From assembly GCA_003567095.1 (NCBI GenBank), contig PXAQ01000032.1:1-12194 (forward strand): a DNA stretch of 12,194 bases, given 5' to 3'. This stretch comes from Phycisphaerae bacterium (lineage in GTDB: Bacteria > Planctomycetota > Phycisphaerae > Sedimentisphaerales > Anaerohalosphaeraceae). Of this stretch, positions 6,147 to 12,194 are shown one piece after another. Position 1 is the stretch's first letter, and each line of letters opens with the position of its first letter. Made by a program: the position numbers and the translations under genes. Below the pieces are notes generated by a model. It did no database searches. It was not told the DNA's origin and worked only from the letters and a program-made list of their open reading frames with translations.

Positions 6147-7874
6147 ATGCAGAAAAAACAACGACATTTAGGCGAAATTCTGTATCGCAAAGGGTTTGTC
6201 GACAAGAACAATCTGATCCGTGCCATCAAAAAGTCCAAGGCGTCCAATAAACGGCTGGGGGAGATGCTTATTGAGATGGGGCTGGCCAGCGAAGATCAGA
6301 TCACCGAAGCGCTGGCCAAACAATTCAAGCTCGAGTATGTGGATCTGGATGAGGTGGATATCTCCCCACAAGTCGCAAAACTCATTCCTGAAGAACTCAT
6401 CAAAAAACATTACGTCGTGCCGCTGGGACAGGATAACGGCGAATTGAAAGTGGCCGTCAAGGACCCAATGGACCTAGATTTGCAGGATCTTCTTCGTTTT
6501 CGACTCAACACCGAACTTCGCTGTTGTCTTGCAAGTCCAAGCAAGATTGATGCGTATATTAAAGGCAAGACCAGTACCGATGAAGTGCGCAACAGTATCG
6601 ATGCGACGGCAGCGGAACTGGCTGCAGCCGGCCATACGATTGAAGCGGAAGTCCGACGTGCTCAGGCTGCCGAAGACGACGGCGACGCCGAAGGCCCGAT
6701 TGTTCGGCTGGTCAATCTGATCATCGACGAGGCGGTCAAGCTGCGTGCCAGCGATATTCACGTAGAGCCGATGGCCGACCGGGTGCGGGTGCGCTACCGG
6801 ATTGACGGGGTGTGTGTCGAGCGCGATAACATCCCGAAAAATATGCAGGCGCCGATTATGGCCCGGCTTAAGATTATGTCGAGGATGGATATCGGGGAAC
6901 GCCGTTTGCCGCAGGATGGACGTATCAAACGCAAGATCGAAAATCAGGATATTGACTTCCGTGTCTCGTGCCTGCCCGGCTATCACGGGGAAAGTACGGT
7001 ATTGCGTATTTTGCGGCCGGATTCGGTCAATATTGGCATTCAGGCGATCGGATTTGAGTCCGATGATTATCAGCGATTTAATAAAATCATCAAACGTCCC
7101 AACGGTATCTTCCTGGTCACCGGGCCGACCGGTTCGGGTAAAACGACCACGTTGTATTCGGCCCTTCAGGAGCTGAACCGCTCTGACCGAAAAATTATTA
7201 CGGCCGAAGACCCGGTCGAGTACAATATCACCGGCATCAACCAGTGTCAGGTCCGGACCGAAATCGGGTTTACGTTTGAATGGATTCTGCGGTCCATGCT
7301 GCGTCAGGCACCCAACATCATCCTGGTCGGTGAGATTCGAGACGGCCTGGTGGCCGATATCGCGATTCAGGCGGCTCTGACCGGTCACCTGGTGTTCAGT
7401 ACGCTGCATACCAACGACGCGCCCAGCGCGATCACCCGGTTGATCGACATGGGGGTCAAGCCTTTCCTGGTGGCCAGTTCAATTCAGGCGATTATGGCAC
7501 AGCGGCTGGTGCGTGTGATTTGTGACAATTGCAAAACCGTTGACAAATCGCCGGATCCTCACTTTCTGCGATTGCTGAACATCACCCCGGATGAGACACG
7601 CAAAAATCCGATTTATAAGGGAGCCGGGTGCAACCGCTGCCAGGGAACGGGCTATCGCGGGCGAATCGCGATATTTGAAATGCTGGAGATGGACAGTCAA
7701 CTGCGCGATTTGGCCTATGCACGCGCGCCGTCCGGCGAGTTGCGTAAGGCGGCCATTGCATCCGGTATGAAAACCCTGCTTCAGGACGGCAAGATCAAGG
7801 TATTCCGCGGCGTAACGTCGCCGTCGGAGATTGCCAGGGCCACCCAGGCTGAAGGGCTGGTGATGGATGCCTAA
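6147..7874 (+). CDS. pilB: PilB/GspE-type assembly ATPase, variant Walker B region
   Basis: A 575-residue hexameric ATPase of the type IV pilus / type II secretion extension family, acting at the cytoplasmic face of the inner membrane. The N-terminal MshEN-like domain has two 24-residue repeats, HLGEILYRKG... (7-30, degenerate) and RLGEMLIEMG...ALAKQ (36-59, intact). The N2 region has ASDIHVEP (201-208) and ERRLPQDGRI (251-260). Walker A is GPTGSGKT (326-333), the Asp box AEDPVEY (353-359), Walker B ILVGEIRD with Glu396, and the His box TGHLVFSTLHTND (412-424). A zinc knuckle is formed by Cys459/462 and Cys495/498. Oddity: the usual LRQDPD..MVGEIRDxETA reads LRQAPNIILVGEIRDGLVAD, so two Asp and the Glu-Thr pair are replaced. 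Start ATG 6147 has a weak TAGG 5 nt upstream. It heads a unit with pilT and has its own promoter. Confidence 0.92.
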   Translation: MQKKQRHLGEILYRKGFVDKNNLIRAIKKSKASNKRLGEMLIEMGLASEDQITEALAKQFKLEYVDLDEVDISPQVAKLIPEELIKKHYVVPLGQDNGELKVAVKDPMDLDLQDLLRFRLNTELRCCLASPSKIDAYIKGKTSTDEVRNSIDATAAELAAAGHTIEAEVRRAQAAEDDGDAEGPIVRLVNLIIDEAVKLRASDIHVEPMADRVRVRYRIDGVCVERDNIPKNMQAPIMARLKIMSRMDIGERRLPQDGRIKRKIENQDIDFRVSCLPGYHGESTVLRILRPDSVNIGIQAIGFESDDYQRFNKIIKRPNGIFLVTGPTGSGKTTTLYSALQELNRSDRKIITAEDPVEYNITGINQCQVRTEIGFTFEWILRSMLRQAPNIILVGEIRDGLVADIAIQAALTGHLVFSTLHTNDAPSAITRLIDMGVKPFLVASSIQAIMAQRLVRVICDNCKTVDKSPDPHFLRLLNITPDETRKNPIYKGAGCNRCQGTGYRGRIAIFEMLEMDSQLRDLAYARAPSGELRKAAIASGMKTLLQDGKIKVFRGVTSPSEIARATQAEGLVMDA

Positions 7875-7936
7875 GGGGGCGCAAACCACGACTATTTTTG
7901 ACCGAATGATTTAACGTACTCAAACAGGAATCGATT

Positions 7937-9064
7937 ATGGCAACACTTCAAATTGATCGTTTGCTGGAAGCTTGCATCAAAATGGGCGGTTCGGACCTGC
8001 ATATCGTAGTGGGACGTCCCCCGGTGCTTCGCATGTCCGGCCGGATGCGTTCACTTGATACGAAGGTTCTGGATGCCGATGACACGGTATCGCTGATGAA
8101 AAGCATCACGCCGGAACGCAACCAGCAGGAACTGCAGGAAGTTGGCGGAACAGACTTCGGATTTGCATTCGGCGATGCGGGGCGGTTCCGTACGTCGGTT
8201 TTCCGCCAAAAAGGACATATTTCGATGGTACTGCGTCTGATTCCTTCGGAGCTTCTGAGTTTTGAGCAGATTGGACTGCCGAAAATTTGCGCCTCGTTGT
8301 GCCGTCGGCCGCGCGGCTTGTTTTTGGTGACCGGCCCCACCGGTTCCGGTAAGACAACAACACTGGCCTCGATGATTAATTATATCAACGAAACGCTGGA
8401 TCGGCACATCATCACCGTAGAAGAGCCGATTGAGTATTATCACCAGCACAAAAAAGCGGTCATTGTCCAGCGTGAAGTGGGGCTGGATGTACCGACCTTT
8501 GCCGAGGCGCTGCGCCGGTCGCTGCGTCAGGACCCGGACGTGATTCTGGTGGGCGAATTGCGCGATCTTGAAACCATGGAAGCGGCCATAAGCGCAGCCG
8601 AAACCGGCCACTTGGTATTCGGCACGCTGCACACGACCGGTTGTCAGGGAACCGTAAACCGTATTATTGACGCCTTTCCGGTCAGCCAGCAAGAGCAGAT
8701 TCGCATTCAGCTCAGTACAAACCTGATTGCCGTGCTCAGCCAGGCATTGTGCCCCCGAAAGGGCGGCGGCCGGGTCGCGGCGTACGAATTTATGGTCGCC
8801 ACTCCGGCGATTGCCAATTTGATTCGGGAAAATAAGGTGTACCGCATCGAGTCGAGCATCCAGATCGGCAAAAAGCTGGGGATGCAGTTGCTGGATGATC
8901 ACCTGTGGGAGCTGTATGACAATGACCTGATTGATTTGGATGAAATGGTTGATAAGTCGAGAAATCCGAGCGATGTGATGCAAAAGGCCGAAAAGAAGGC
9001 CGGGACGTCGCTGAAGGTGAAGAAGAAAGAGGAATATGGTGCAGTGCTCAAAGATGGCCAATAA
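7937..9064 (+). CDS. pilT: PilT-type pilus retraction ATPase
   Basis: A 375-residue hexameric ATPase that powers depolymerisation and retraction of type IV pili (twitching). It opens with the PAS-like domain (GGSDLHIVVGRPPVLRMSG). Walker A is GPTGSGKT (133-140), the Asp box TVEEPIEY (160-167), Walker B RQDPDVILVGELRDLET, and the His box TGHLVFGTLHT. The PilT-specific C-terminal motif, usually AIRNLIR, is AIANLIR (291-297). There are no zinc-knuckle cysteines and no MshEN domain, which separates it from PilB. A lysine-rich tail (about 350-366) ends the protein. CAGGAA (7925-7930) lies 6 nt before ATG. The gap of 62 bp from the preceding ATPase, with no promoter or terminator seen, suggests co-transcription. 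PilT usually marks a true type IV pilus rather than a pure type II secretion system. Confidence 0.94.
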   Translation: MATLQIDRLLEACIKMGGSDLHIVVGRPPVLRMSGRMRSLDTKVLDADDTVSLMKSITPERNQQELQEVGGTDFGFAFGDAGRFRTSVFRQKGHISMVLRLIPSELLSFEQIGLPKICASLCRRPRGLFLVTGPTGSGKTTTLASMINYINETLDRHIITVEEPIEYYHQHKKAVIVQREVGLDVPTFAEALRRSLRQDPDVILVGELRDLETMEAAISAAETGHLVFGTLHTTGCQGTVNRIIDAFPVSQQEQIRIQLSTNLIAVLSQALCPRKGGGRVAAYEFMVATPAIANLIRENKVYRIESSIQIGKKLGMQLLDDHLWELYDNDLIDLDEMVDKSRNPSDVMQKAEKKAGTSLKVKKKEEYGAVLKDGQ

Positions 9065-9141
9065 AGCCTCCAATTCGTATCTAGAATTCTTTAACGGGCC
9101 CGCATAGTCGCAAACAAATTATTTCTGGATATCTGAAATTG

Positions 9142-9176
9142 AAAAGAAGTTTCATGTGCTCAGTGTCTAACTGAAA
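9142..9176. repeat. 35-bp direct repeat, copy A
   Basis: Matches 9283-9317 at 29 of 35 positions with no gap (offset 141). The best-conserved blocks are ATGTGC, AGTGTCTAA and TGAAA. Copy A also contains the dyad TCAGT-GTCTA-ACTGA (9160-9174), which is not kept in copy B. Confidence 0.65.
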
Positions 9177-9282
9177 TACAACCAGAAAAGCAGGATTTTT
9201 GAGTTTTTAATCTGACAGCGATAAGTAGGTTTATTCCTCACGCTTTATTTGATTACAGTGATTGACTCGTTTTTTTGACTCA

Positions 9283-9317
9283 AAAAGTTGTTTTATGTGC
9301 CAAGTGTCTAAGTGAAA
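9283..9317. repeat. 35-bp direct repeat, copy B
   Basis: Second copy of the repeat at 9142-9176, ending 5 bp before the -35 region of the second pilB promoter. Its position fits an activator or repressor site, but a dispersed genomic repeat or the trace of an old duplication is equally possible. Confidence 0.65.
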
Positions 9318-9321
9318 AAAA

Positions 9322-9351
9322 TTGCTTTTTTCGCTAAAACGTCCGTATAAT
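9322..9351 (+). promoter_or_regulatory. Sigma70-type promoter of the second pilB-pilC unit
   Basis: TTGCTT (9322-9327), 18 bp, perfect TATAAT (9346-9351). Start near 9358, leaving a leader of about 88 nt. The -35 box is weak, which fits a promoter needing an activator; copy B of the direct repeat lies just upstream. Confidence 0.55.
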
Positions 9352-9357
9352 ACTGTA

Positions 9358-9395
9358 GTGGCTAAGGTTTTCACCCTGTAGATGCGCCTCGCCAC
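9358..9395 (+). promoter_or_regulatory. Stem-loop at the predicted 5' end of the second pilB transcript
   Basis: GTGGC (9358-9362) pairs with GCCAC (9391-9395), and AGG (9365-9367) pairs with CCT (9387-9389) across a small internal loop. AAAC and TTTTT (9400-9404 region) follow. It could stabilise the 5' end or act as a weak attenuator. It does not match the c-di-GMP riboswitch pattern I know. Confidence 0.35.
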
Positions 9396-9446
9396 AAACT
9401 TTTTAATCGTCGCCTTGTAAAATTCAAGACGCGGAGAGTGAAAAAT

Positions 9447-11195
9447 ATGGCAAAGATACCTCCAGTCAAAGAGCTGAAAGGGCGTTCTTTGGGACGCATC
9501 CTGATCAAGATGCGCTTGCTGACGCGCGAGCAAGTGCGTGAATGCCTGGCTGAGCAAAAGGAAGAGGGCGGCAAAATCAAATTCGGCCAGCTGCTTCTTG
9601 ACAAAAATCTGATCAAAAGTCGGGACCTCAAAGTGGCATTGGCCGGGCAGCGCGGAATGGAATATGTGGACATTGAAGGCCTTGAAATCTCTCGAGATAT
9701 CCTCGAAACCGTCCCGGCGCATATCGCCCAGAATCATCGGGTGATTCCCCTGGAGTTTGATAAATCACGCAAGTTGCTGACCGTCGTGATGGACAACCCG
9801 GATAATTTCCGCGCGATTGACGATCTCAATGCGCTGCTGGGTTATACGGTGCAGGCCAAGATCGCCGATGAGGAGGCCATAGCCGCGGCGCTCGATAAAT
9901 ATTACAAGGAAGATGAATCCAGTCTGAATGAGCTGATCGGCGAAATCGAAAGCGATGTATCGCTGACGCAGTTTGAGGGGCGCGATCAGAGTATCGACTT
10001 GGATTCCCTGCAGGAGATGGCCGACTCGACCGGGGTCAAAAAGCTGCTGAACCTTGTCTTGCTTCAGGCGATTCGCGACAAGGCCTCCGACATTCATTTC
10101 GAGCCGTTCGAGGACGAGTACAAACTCCGCTACCGCGTTGACGGCGTGATGTATGAAATGGTCCCGCCGCCCAAACATATTGCGATGGCCCTGAGCAGCC
10201 GTATTAAAGTGATGGCCAGTCTGGACATCGCCGAGCGCCGCCTGCCGCAGGATGGGCGTATTCCCCTGGTGGTCAGCGGCAATCCGGTGGATTTGCGAGT
10301 GAGCATTTTGCCGACCATGTTCGGCGAGAGCGTGGTGCTGCGTGTGCTGGACCGAACACAGGTGGACTTGCAGTTGGACCTGCTGGGGCTTCGGGCCCAC
10401 GAGCTGACGATGATCCGCCAGTTGATTCACAAGCCCAACGGCATTATCGTGGTCACCGGCCCGACCGGCTCAGGCAAAACCACTACCCTGTATTCCTGCC
10501 TCAAAGAGCTGAACAACCCCGAAACGAAGATCATCACCACGGAAAACCCGGTCGAATACGACATTGACGGCCTGATTCAGGTTCAGATTCGTCCGGAGAT
10601 CGACCTGACGTTTGCCAAGTGCCTGCGGTCGATTTTGCGTCAGGACCCCGACATTGTGATGGTCGGTGAGGTCCGTGACCTTGAGACCGCGGAAATTTCG
10701 ATCCAGGCCTCGCTGACCGGCCACCTGGTCTTTTCCACGTTGCATACCAACGACGCCCCCAGCTCAATCGCGCGTCTGCTGGACTTGGGGCTCGAGCCGT
10801 TCTTGGTCACGGCTACCCTGGAAGGCATCGTCGCCCAGCGCCTGGCGCGGCGCATCTGCAAGCACTGCAAGACCGAGTACCGCCCGTCCGAAGAGCAGTT
10901 GATGGAGCTTTCATTGCTGCCCGAGGACGTCGGCGATAAGACATTTTATTACGGCAAGGGCTGCGAACATTGCAACAACACGGGCTATCGCGGCCGTTTG
11001 GGACTGTATGAGATCATGGCGTTCAATGACGAACTTCGCGACTTGGTGATGAATAACGCATCCACGGCCGTGCTGCGGGAGGCCGCCAAACGCGCCGGGA
11101 TGCACACGCTGCGTGAAAACGGCCTGGCAGCCATCTATGACGGCGTGACTACCATCGATGAGGTCGTCCGCGAAACCTTGTCGGCGGAAGAATGA
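9447..11195 (+). CDS. pilB: PilB/GspE-type assembly ATPase, canonical motor motifs
   Basis: A 582-residue paralogue of the ATPase at 6147 and the likely partner of the adjacent pilC. Twin MshEN-like repeats are SLGRILIKMR...CLAEQ (14-37) and KFGQLLLDKN...ALAGQ (45-68); both lack the leading Arg of the consensus. Next are KASDIHFEP and ERRLPQDGRI, Walker A GPTGSGKT (338-345), TTENPVEY (usual EDP reads ENP), Walker B LRQDPDIVMVGEVRDLETAE, and His box TGHLVFSTLHTND. The zinc knuckle uses Cys471/474 and Cys506/509. I prefer ATG 9447 over an in-frame GTG at 9438 because GGAGAG (9433-9438) is placed 8-9 nt before the ATG and overlaps the GTG. Its stop overlaps the start of a small ORF (ATGA). It probably drives extension of a type IV pilus or type II pseudopilus; the two cannot be separated here. 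Confidence 0.94.
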   Translation: MAKIPPVKELKGRSLGRILIKMRLLTREQVRECLAEQKEEGGKIKFGQLLLDKNLIKSRDLKVALAGQRGMEYVDIEGLEISRDILETVPAHIAQNHRVIPLEFDKSRKLLTVVMDNPDNFRAIDDLNALLGYTVQAKIADEEAIAAALDKYYKEDESSLNELIGEIESDVSLTQFEGRDQSIDLDSLQEMADSTGVKKLLNLVLLQAIRDKASDIHFEPFEDEYKLRYRVDGVMYEMVPPPKHIAMALSSRIKVMASLDIAERRLPQDGRIPLVVSGNPVDLRVSILPTMFGESVVLRVLDRTQVDLQLDLLGLRAHELTMIRQLIHKPNGIIVVTGPTGSGKTTTLYSCLKELNNPETKIITTENPVEYDIDGLIQVQIRPEIDLTFAKCLRSILRQDPDIVMVGEVRDLETAEISIQASLTGHLVFSTLHTNDAPSSIARLLDLGLEPFLVTATLEGIVAQRLARRICKHCKTEYRPSEEQLMELSLLPEDVGDKTFYYGKGCEHCNNTGYRGRLGLYEIMAFNDELRDLVMNNASTAVLREAAKRAGMHTLRENGLAAIYDGVTTIDEVVRETLSAEE

Positions 11196-11299
11196 CAATG
11201 GGCAATAAAACTGACAAACTCGACTCTTTTAAAGAATATGCTGAACGCCGCTCCCGGCGCGCTGTCGGCATGCGCTCGAACATTTTTCGGAGAGATTGA
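11192..11299 (+). CDS. Candidate 33-35 residue basic microprotein between pilB and pilC
   Basis: This ORF fills the gap between the second ATPase and pilC exactly. Its first ATG (11192) overlaps the ATPase stop as ATGA; a second ATG at 11198 lies 7 nt after GGAAG (11186-11190) and is the likelier start, giving 33 residues. It stops at 11297-11299, two bases before the pilC ATG, and its last codons carry pilC's GGAGAG (11289-11294). The product is soluble-looking and basic: GNKTDKLDSFKEYAERRSRR, then an Arg-rich end. I recognise no family. A perfect 5-bp hairpin, CGCCG-CTCC-CGGCG (11246-11259), lies inside. It may instead be a non-coding spacer that happens to be open; at 35 codons that is quite possible. 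Translational coupling is the argument for it being real. Confidence 0.4.
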   Translation: MTMGNKTDKLDSFKEYAERRSRRAVGMRSNIFRRD

Positions 11300-11301
11300 C
11301 A

Positions 11302-12194
11302 ATGCCTGTATTCCAATATAGCGCTTTGGATGCCAATGGCAAGGAAGTCAAAGCAGAGATTGAGGCCCTCAGCAACAAAGAGGCCATCAGCAAGATTCGC
11401 AACAAGGGCCTGTTTCCCACCAAGGTCCGCGCCCAAAACGCCCCGCGTAAAGCCAAGGCCGCCGCGGCGGCGACGACGACACGACGGCGGGGTGTCAACG
11501 CCAAGGTTAAGCTCAAGAAGATCACCCAGTTCGCCCGCCAGATGTCCACGCTGCAGGACGCCGGCCTGGCGATCCTGCGGTCGCTGCGCATTCTCGAGGA
11601 ACAGGAAAAACCCGGCAAGTTCAAGCGGATTATCGGCTATGTCGGTGATGATATCGAAGGCGGCGAGACGTTTTCCGAGGCGCTGGGCAAATACCCGCGG
11701 TGTTTTAACCGGCTGTTTGTGAATATGGTCGCCGCCGGCGAGGTCGGCGGTGTGCTGGATGTGATTCTCAACCGCGTAGCCGACTTTATGGAAAAATCCG
11801 AACGCCTCAAGTCCAAGGTCAAAGGCGCCCTGGTCTATCCGGCGGCGGTGCTGTTTGTGGCCTTTATCATCGTCATGGGGCTGATGATTTTTGTGATCCC
11901 GACCTTTGCCGAAGTGCTTGAGGACATGAGCGACGGACAAGAGGAACTGCCCGCCCTGACACAGGGGATGATGCGACTGAGTCAATGGCTGCAGGAGCGC
12001 AGGGGGCTGAATGCGCTGATGGTGATCTTGACGCCGATTGGCTTTGTGGCCTTTCTCAAATTTTTGCGAAAGTTCCGTTATCCCCGATACGGGATGGACT
12101 GGATATTTCTGAAACTGCCGATTATGGGGCAGTTGATGTATAAAACCACGGTGGCCCGCTGGACGCGGACGCTGGCGACGCTGATCGGCGCCGG
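11302..12194 (+). CDS. pilC: PilC/GspF inner-membrane platform protein, C-terminus cut by window edge
   Basis: The first 297 residues of a type IV pilus / type II secretion platform protein, the inner-membrane component on which the assembly ATPase acts. It starts MPVFQYSALDANGKEVKAEI, the typical PilC opening. A low-complexity linker AAAAATTTRRR (about 53-63), encoded by a GC-rich triplet-like stretch, leads to the first T2SSF domain: ITQFARQMSTLQDAGLAILR (74-93), GETFSEALGKYP (121-132), and NMVAAGEVGGVLD (141-153). The first membrane span is about 177-200 (YPAAVLFVAFIIVMGLMIF), with a second hydrophobic stretch near 238-254. It then enters the second domain (FLKLPIMGQLMYKTTVARW), where the window ends. 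GGAGAG (11289-11294) is 7 nt before ATG 11302. It follows the ATPase gene, the common pilB-pilC pairing, and is surely co-transcribed with it. Confidence 0.95.
   Translation, partial: MPVFQYSALDANGKEVKAEIEALSNKEAISKIRNKGLFPTKVRAQNAPRKAKAAAAATTTRRRGVNAKVKLKKITQFARQMSTLQDAGLAILRSLRILEEQEKPGKFKRIIGYVGDDIEGGETFSEALGKYPRCFNRLFVNMVAAGEVGGVLDVILNRVADFMEKSERLKSKVKGALVYPAAVLFVAFIIVMGLMIFVIPTFAEVLEDMSDGQEELPALTQGMMRLSQWLQERRGLNALMVILTPIGFVAFLKFLRKFRYPRYGMDWIFLKLPIMGQLMYKTTVARWTRTLATLIGA

Larger units (their letters stand above)
9065..9446 (+). other. Intergenic regulatory region before the second pilB
   Basis: About 380 bp with no credible gene and much lower GC than its neighbours. It holds two copies of a 35-bp imperfect direct repeat, the TATAAT promoter at 9346, a leader hairpin at 9358-9395, two copies of TTGACTC (9262-9268 and 9275-9281), and small palindromes just after pilT (AGAATTCT near 9083, GGGCCC near 9096). 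No T-tailed terminator for pilT was found. Confidence 0.6.

Noticed and set aside
6474..7409. 311-codon open frame antisense to the first pilB
   Set aside because: Overlaps the conserved ATPase core on the other strand and has no domain of its own.
8051..9073. 340-codon open frame antisense to pilT
   Set aside because: Shadow of pilT; product is rich in His, Gln and Arg with no motif, typical of reverse-strand reading of a GC-biased gene.
9083..9101. Small palindromes after pilT as a terminator
   Set aside because: AGAATTCT and GGGCCC are short, separate, and not followed by a T-run.
9358..9437. Possible c-di-GMP (GEMM) riboswitch in the second pilB leader
   Set aside because: The context is attractive, but the conserved GEMM core sequences and tetraloop-receptor arrangement are not present.
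9231..9737. 168-codon minus-strand frame reaching into the intergenic repeat region
   Set aside because: Most of it is antisense to the second pilB; the intergenic part merely reads through repeat copy B.
11149..11985. 278-codon open frame antisense to pilC and the small ORF
   Set aside because: It crosses two real genes and their ribosome-binding sites in reverse, with no credible start context or family match.

Overview
The window looks like a chromosomal housekeeping segment from a member of the Planctomycetota, most likely Phycisphaerae-like. This is inferred from the very long, insert-bearing signal peptidase I proteins, an HU variant with an NPKTLERVKVPP-type arm, and a pilus motor gene set split into two units. 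It is a judgement from protein character; no marker gene settles it. No rRNA, tRNA, CRISPR array, phage gene or insertion sequence was seen.

Layout. On the minus strand, positions 1-2917 hold two tandem signal peptidase I genes, 26 bp apart and sharing one promoter; the downstream copy runs off the left edge. A 276-bp AT-rich divergent region (2918-3193) carries a good sigma70-type promoter in each direction. Everything to the right is on the plus strand: an HU/IHF-family protein (3194), a cold-shock protein (3614), an HNH endonuclease-fold protein (3966) and CinA (4826). Then come two pilus/type II secretion motor units: pilB-type ATPase plus pilT (6147-9064), and a second pilB/gspE-type ATPase, a 33-35 codon ORF and pilC (9447 to the right edge).

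How the genes fit together. The two hexameric assembly ATPases, the retraction ATPase PilT and the inner-membrane platform protein PilC are the cytoplasmic motor of a type IV pilus or type II secretion machine. Each unit has its own predicted promoter: an extended -10 promoter whose -35 box overlaps the cinA stop codon, and a TATAAT promoter at 9346 preceded by a duplicated 35-bp sequence. Both assembly ATPases keep N-terminal MshEN-like repeats, which in other proteins bind c-di-GMP. The first ATPase has unusual changes around Walker B. HU, cold-shock protein and the signal peptidases are general-maintenance genes without evident functional ties to the pilus genes.

Most worth a second look: the tiny ORF that exactly fills the pilB-pilC gap; the direct repeats and leader hairpin upstream of the second ATPase; the doubly inserted tandem signal peptidases; the altered Walker B region of the first ATPase; and the hairpin beside a distant Shine-Dalgarno sequence ahead of the HNH gene. 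I did not find a clearly new multi-gene system; these are candidate novelties inside recognisable families.
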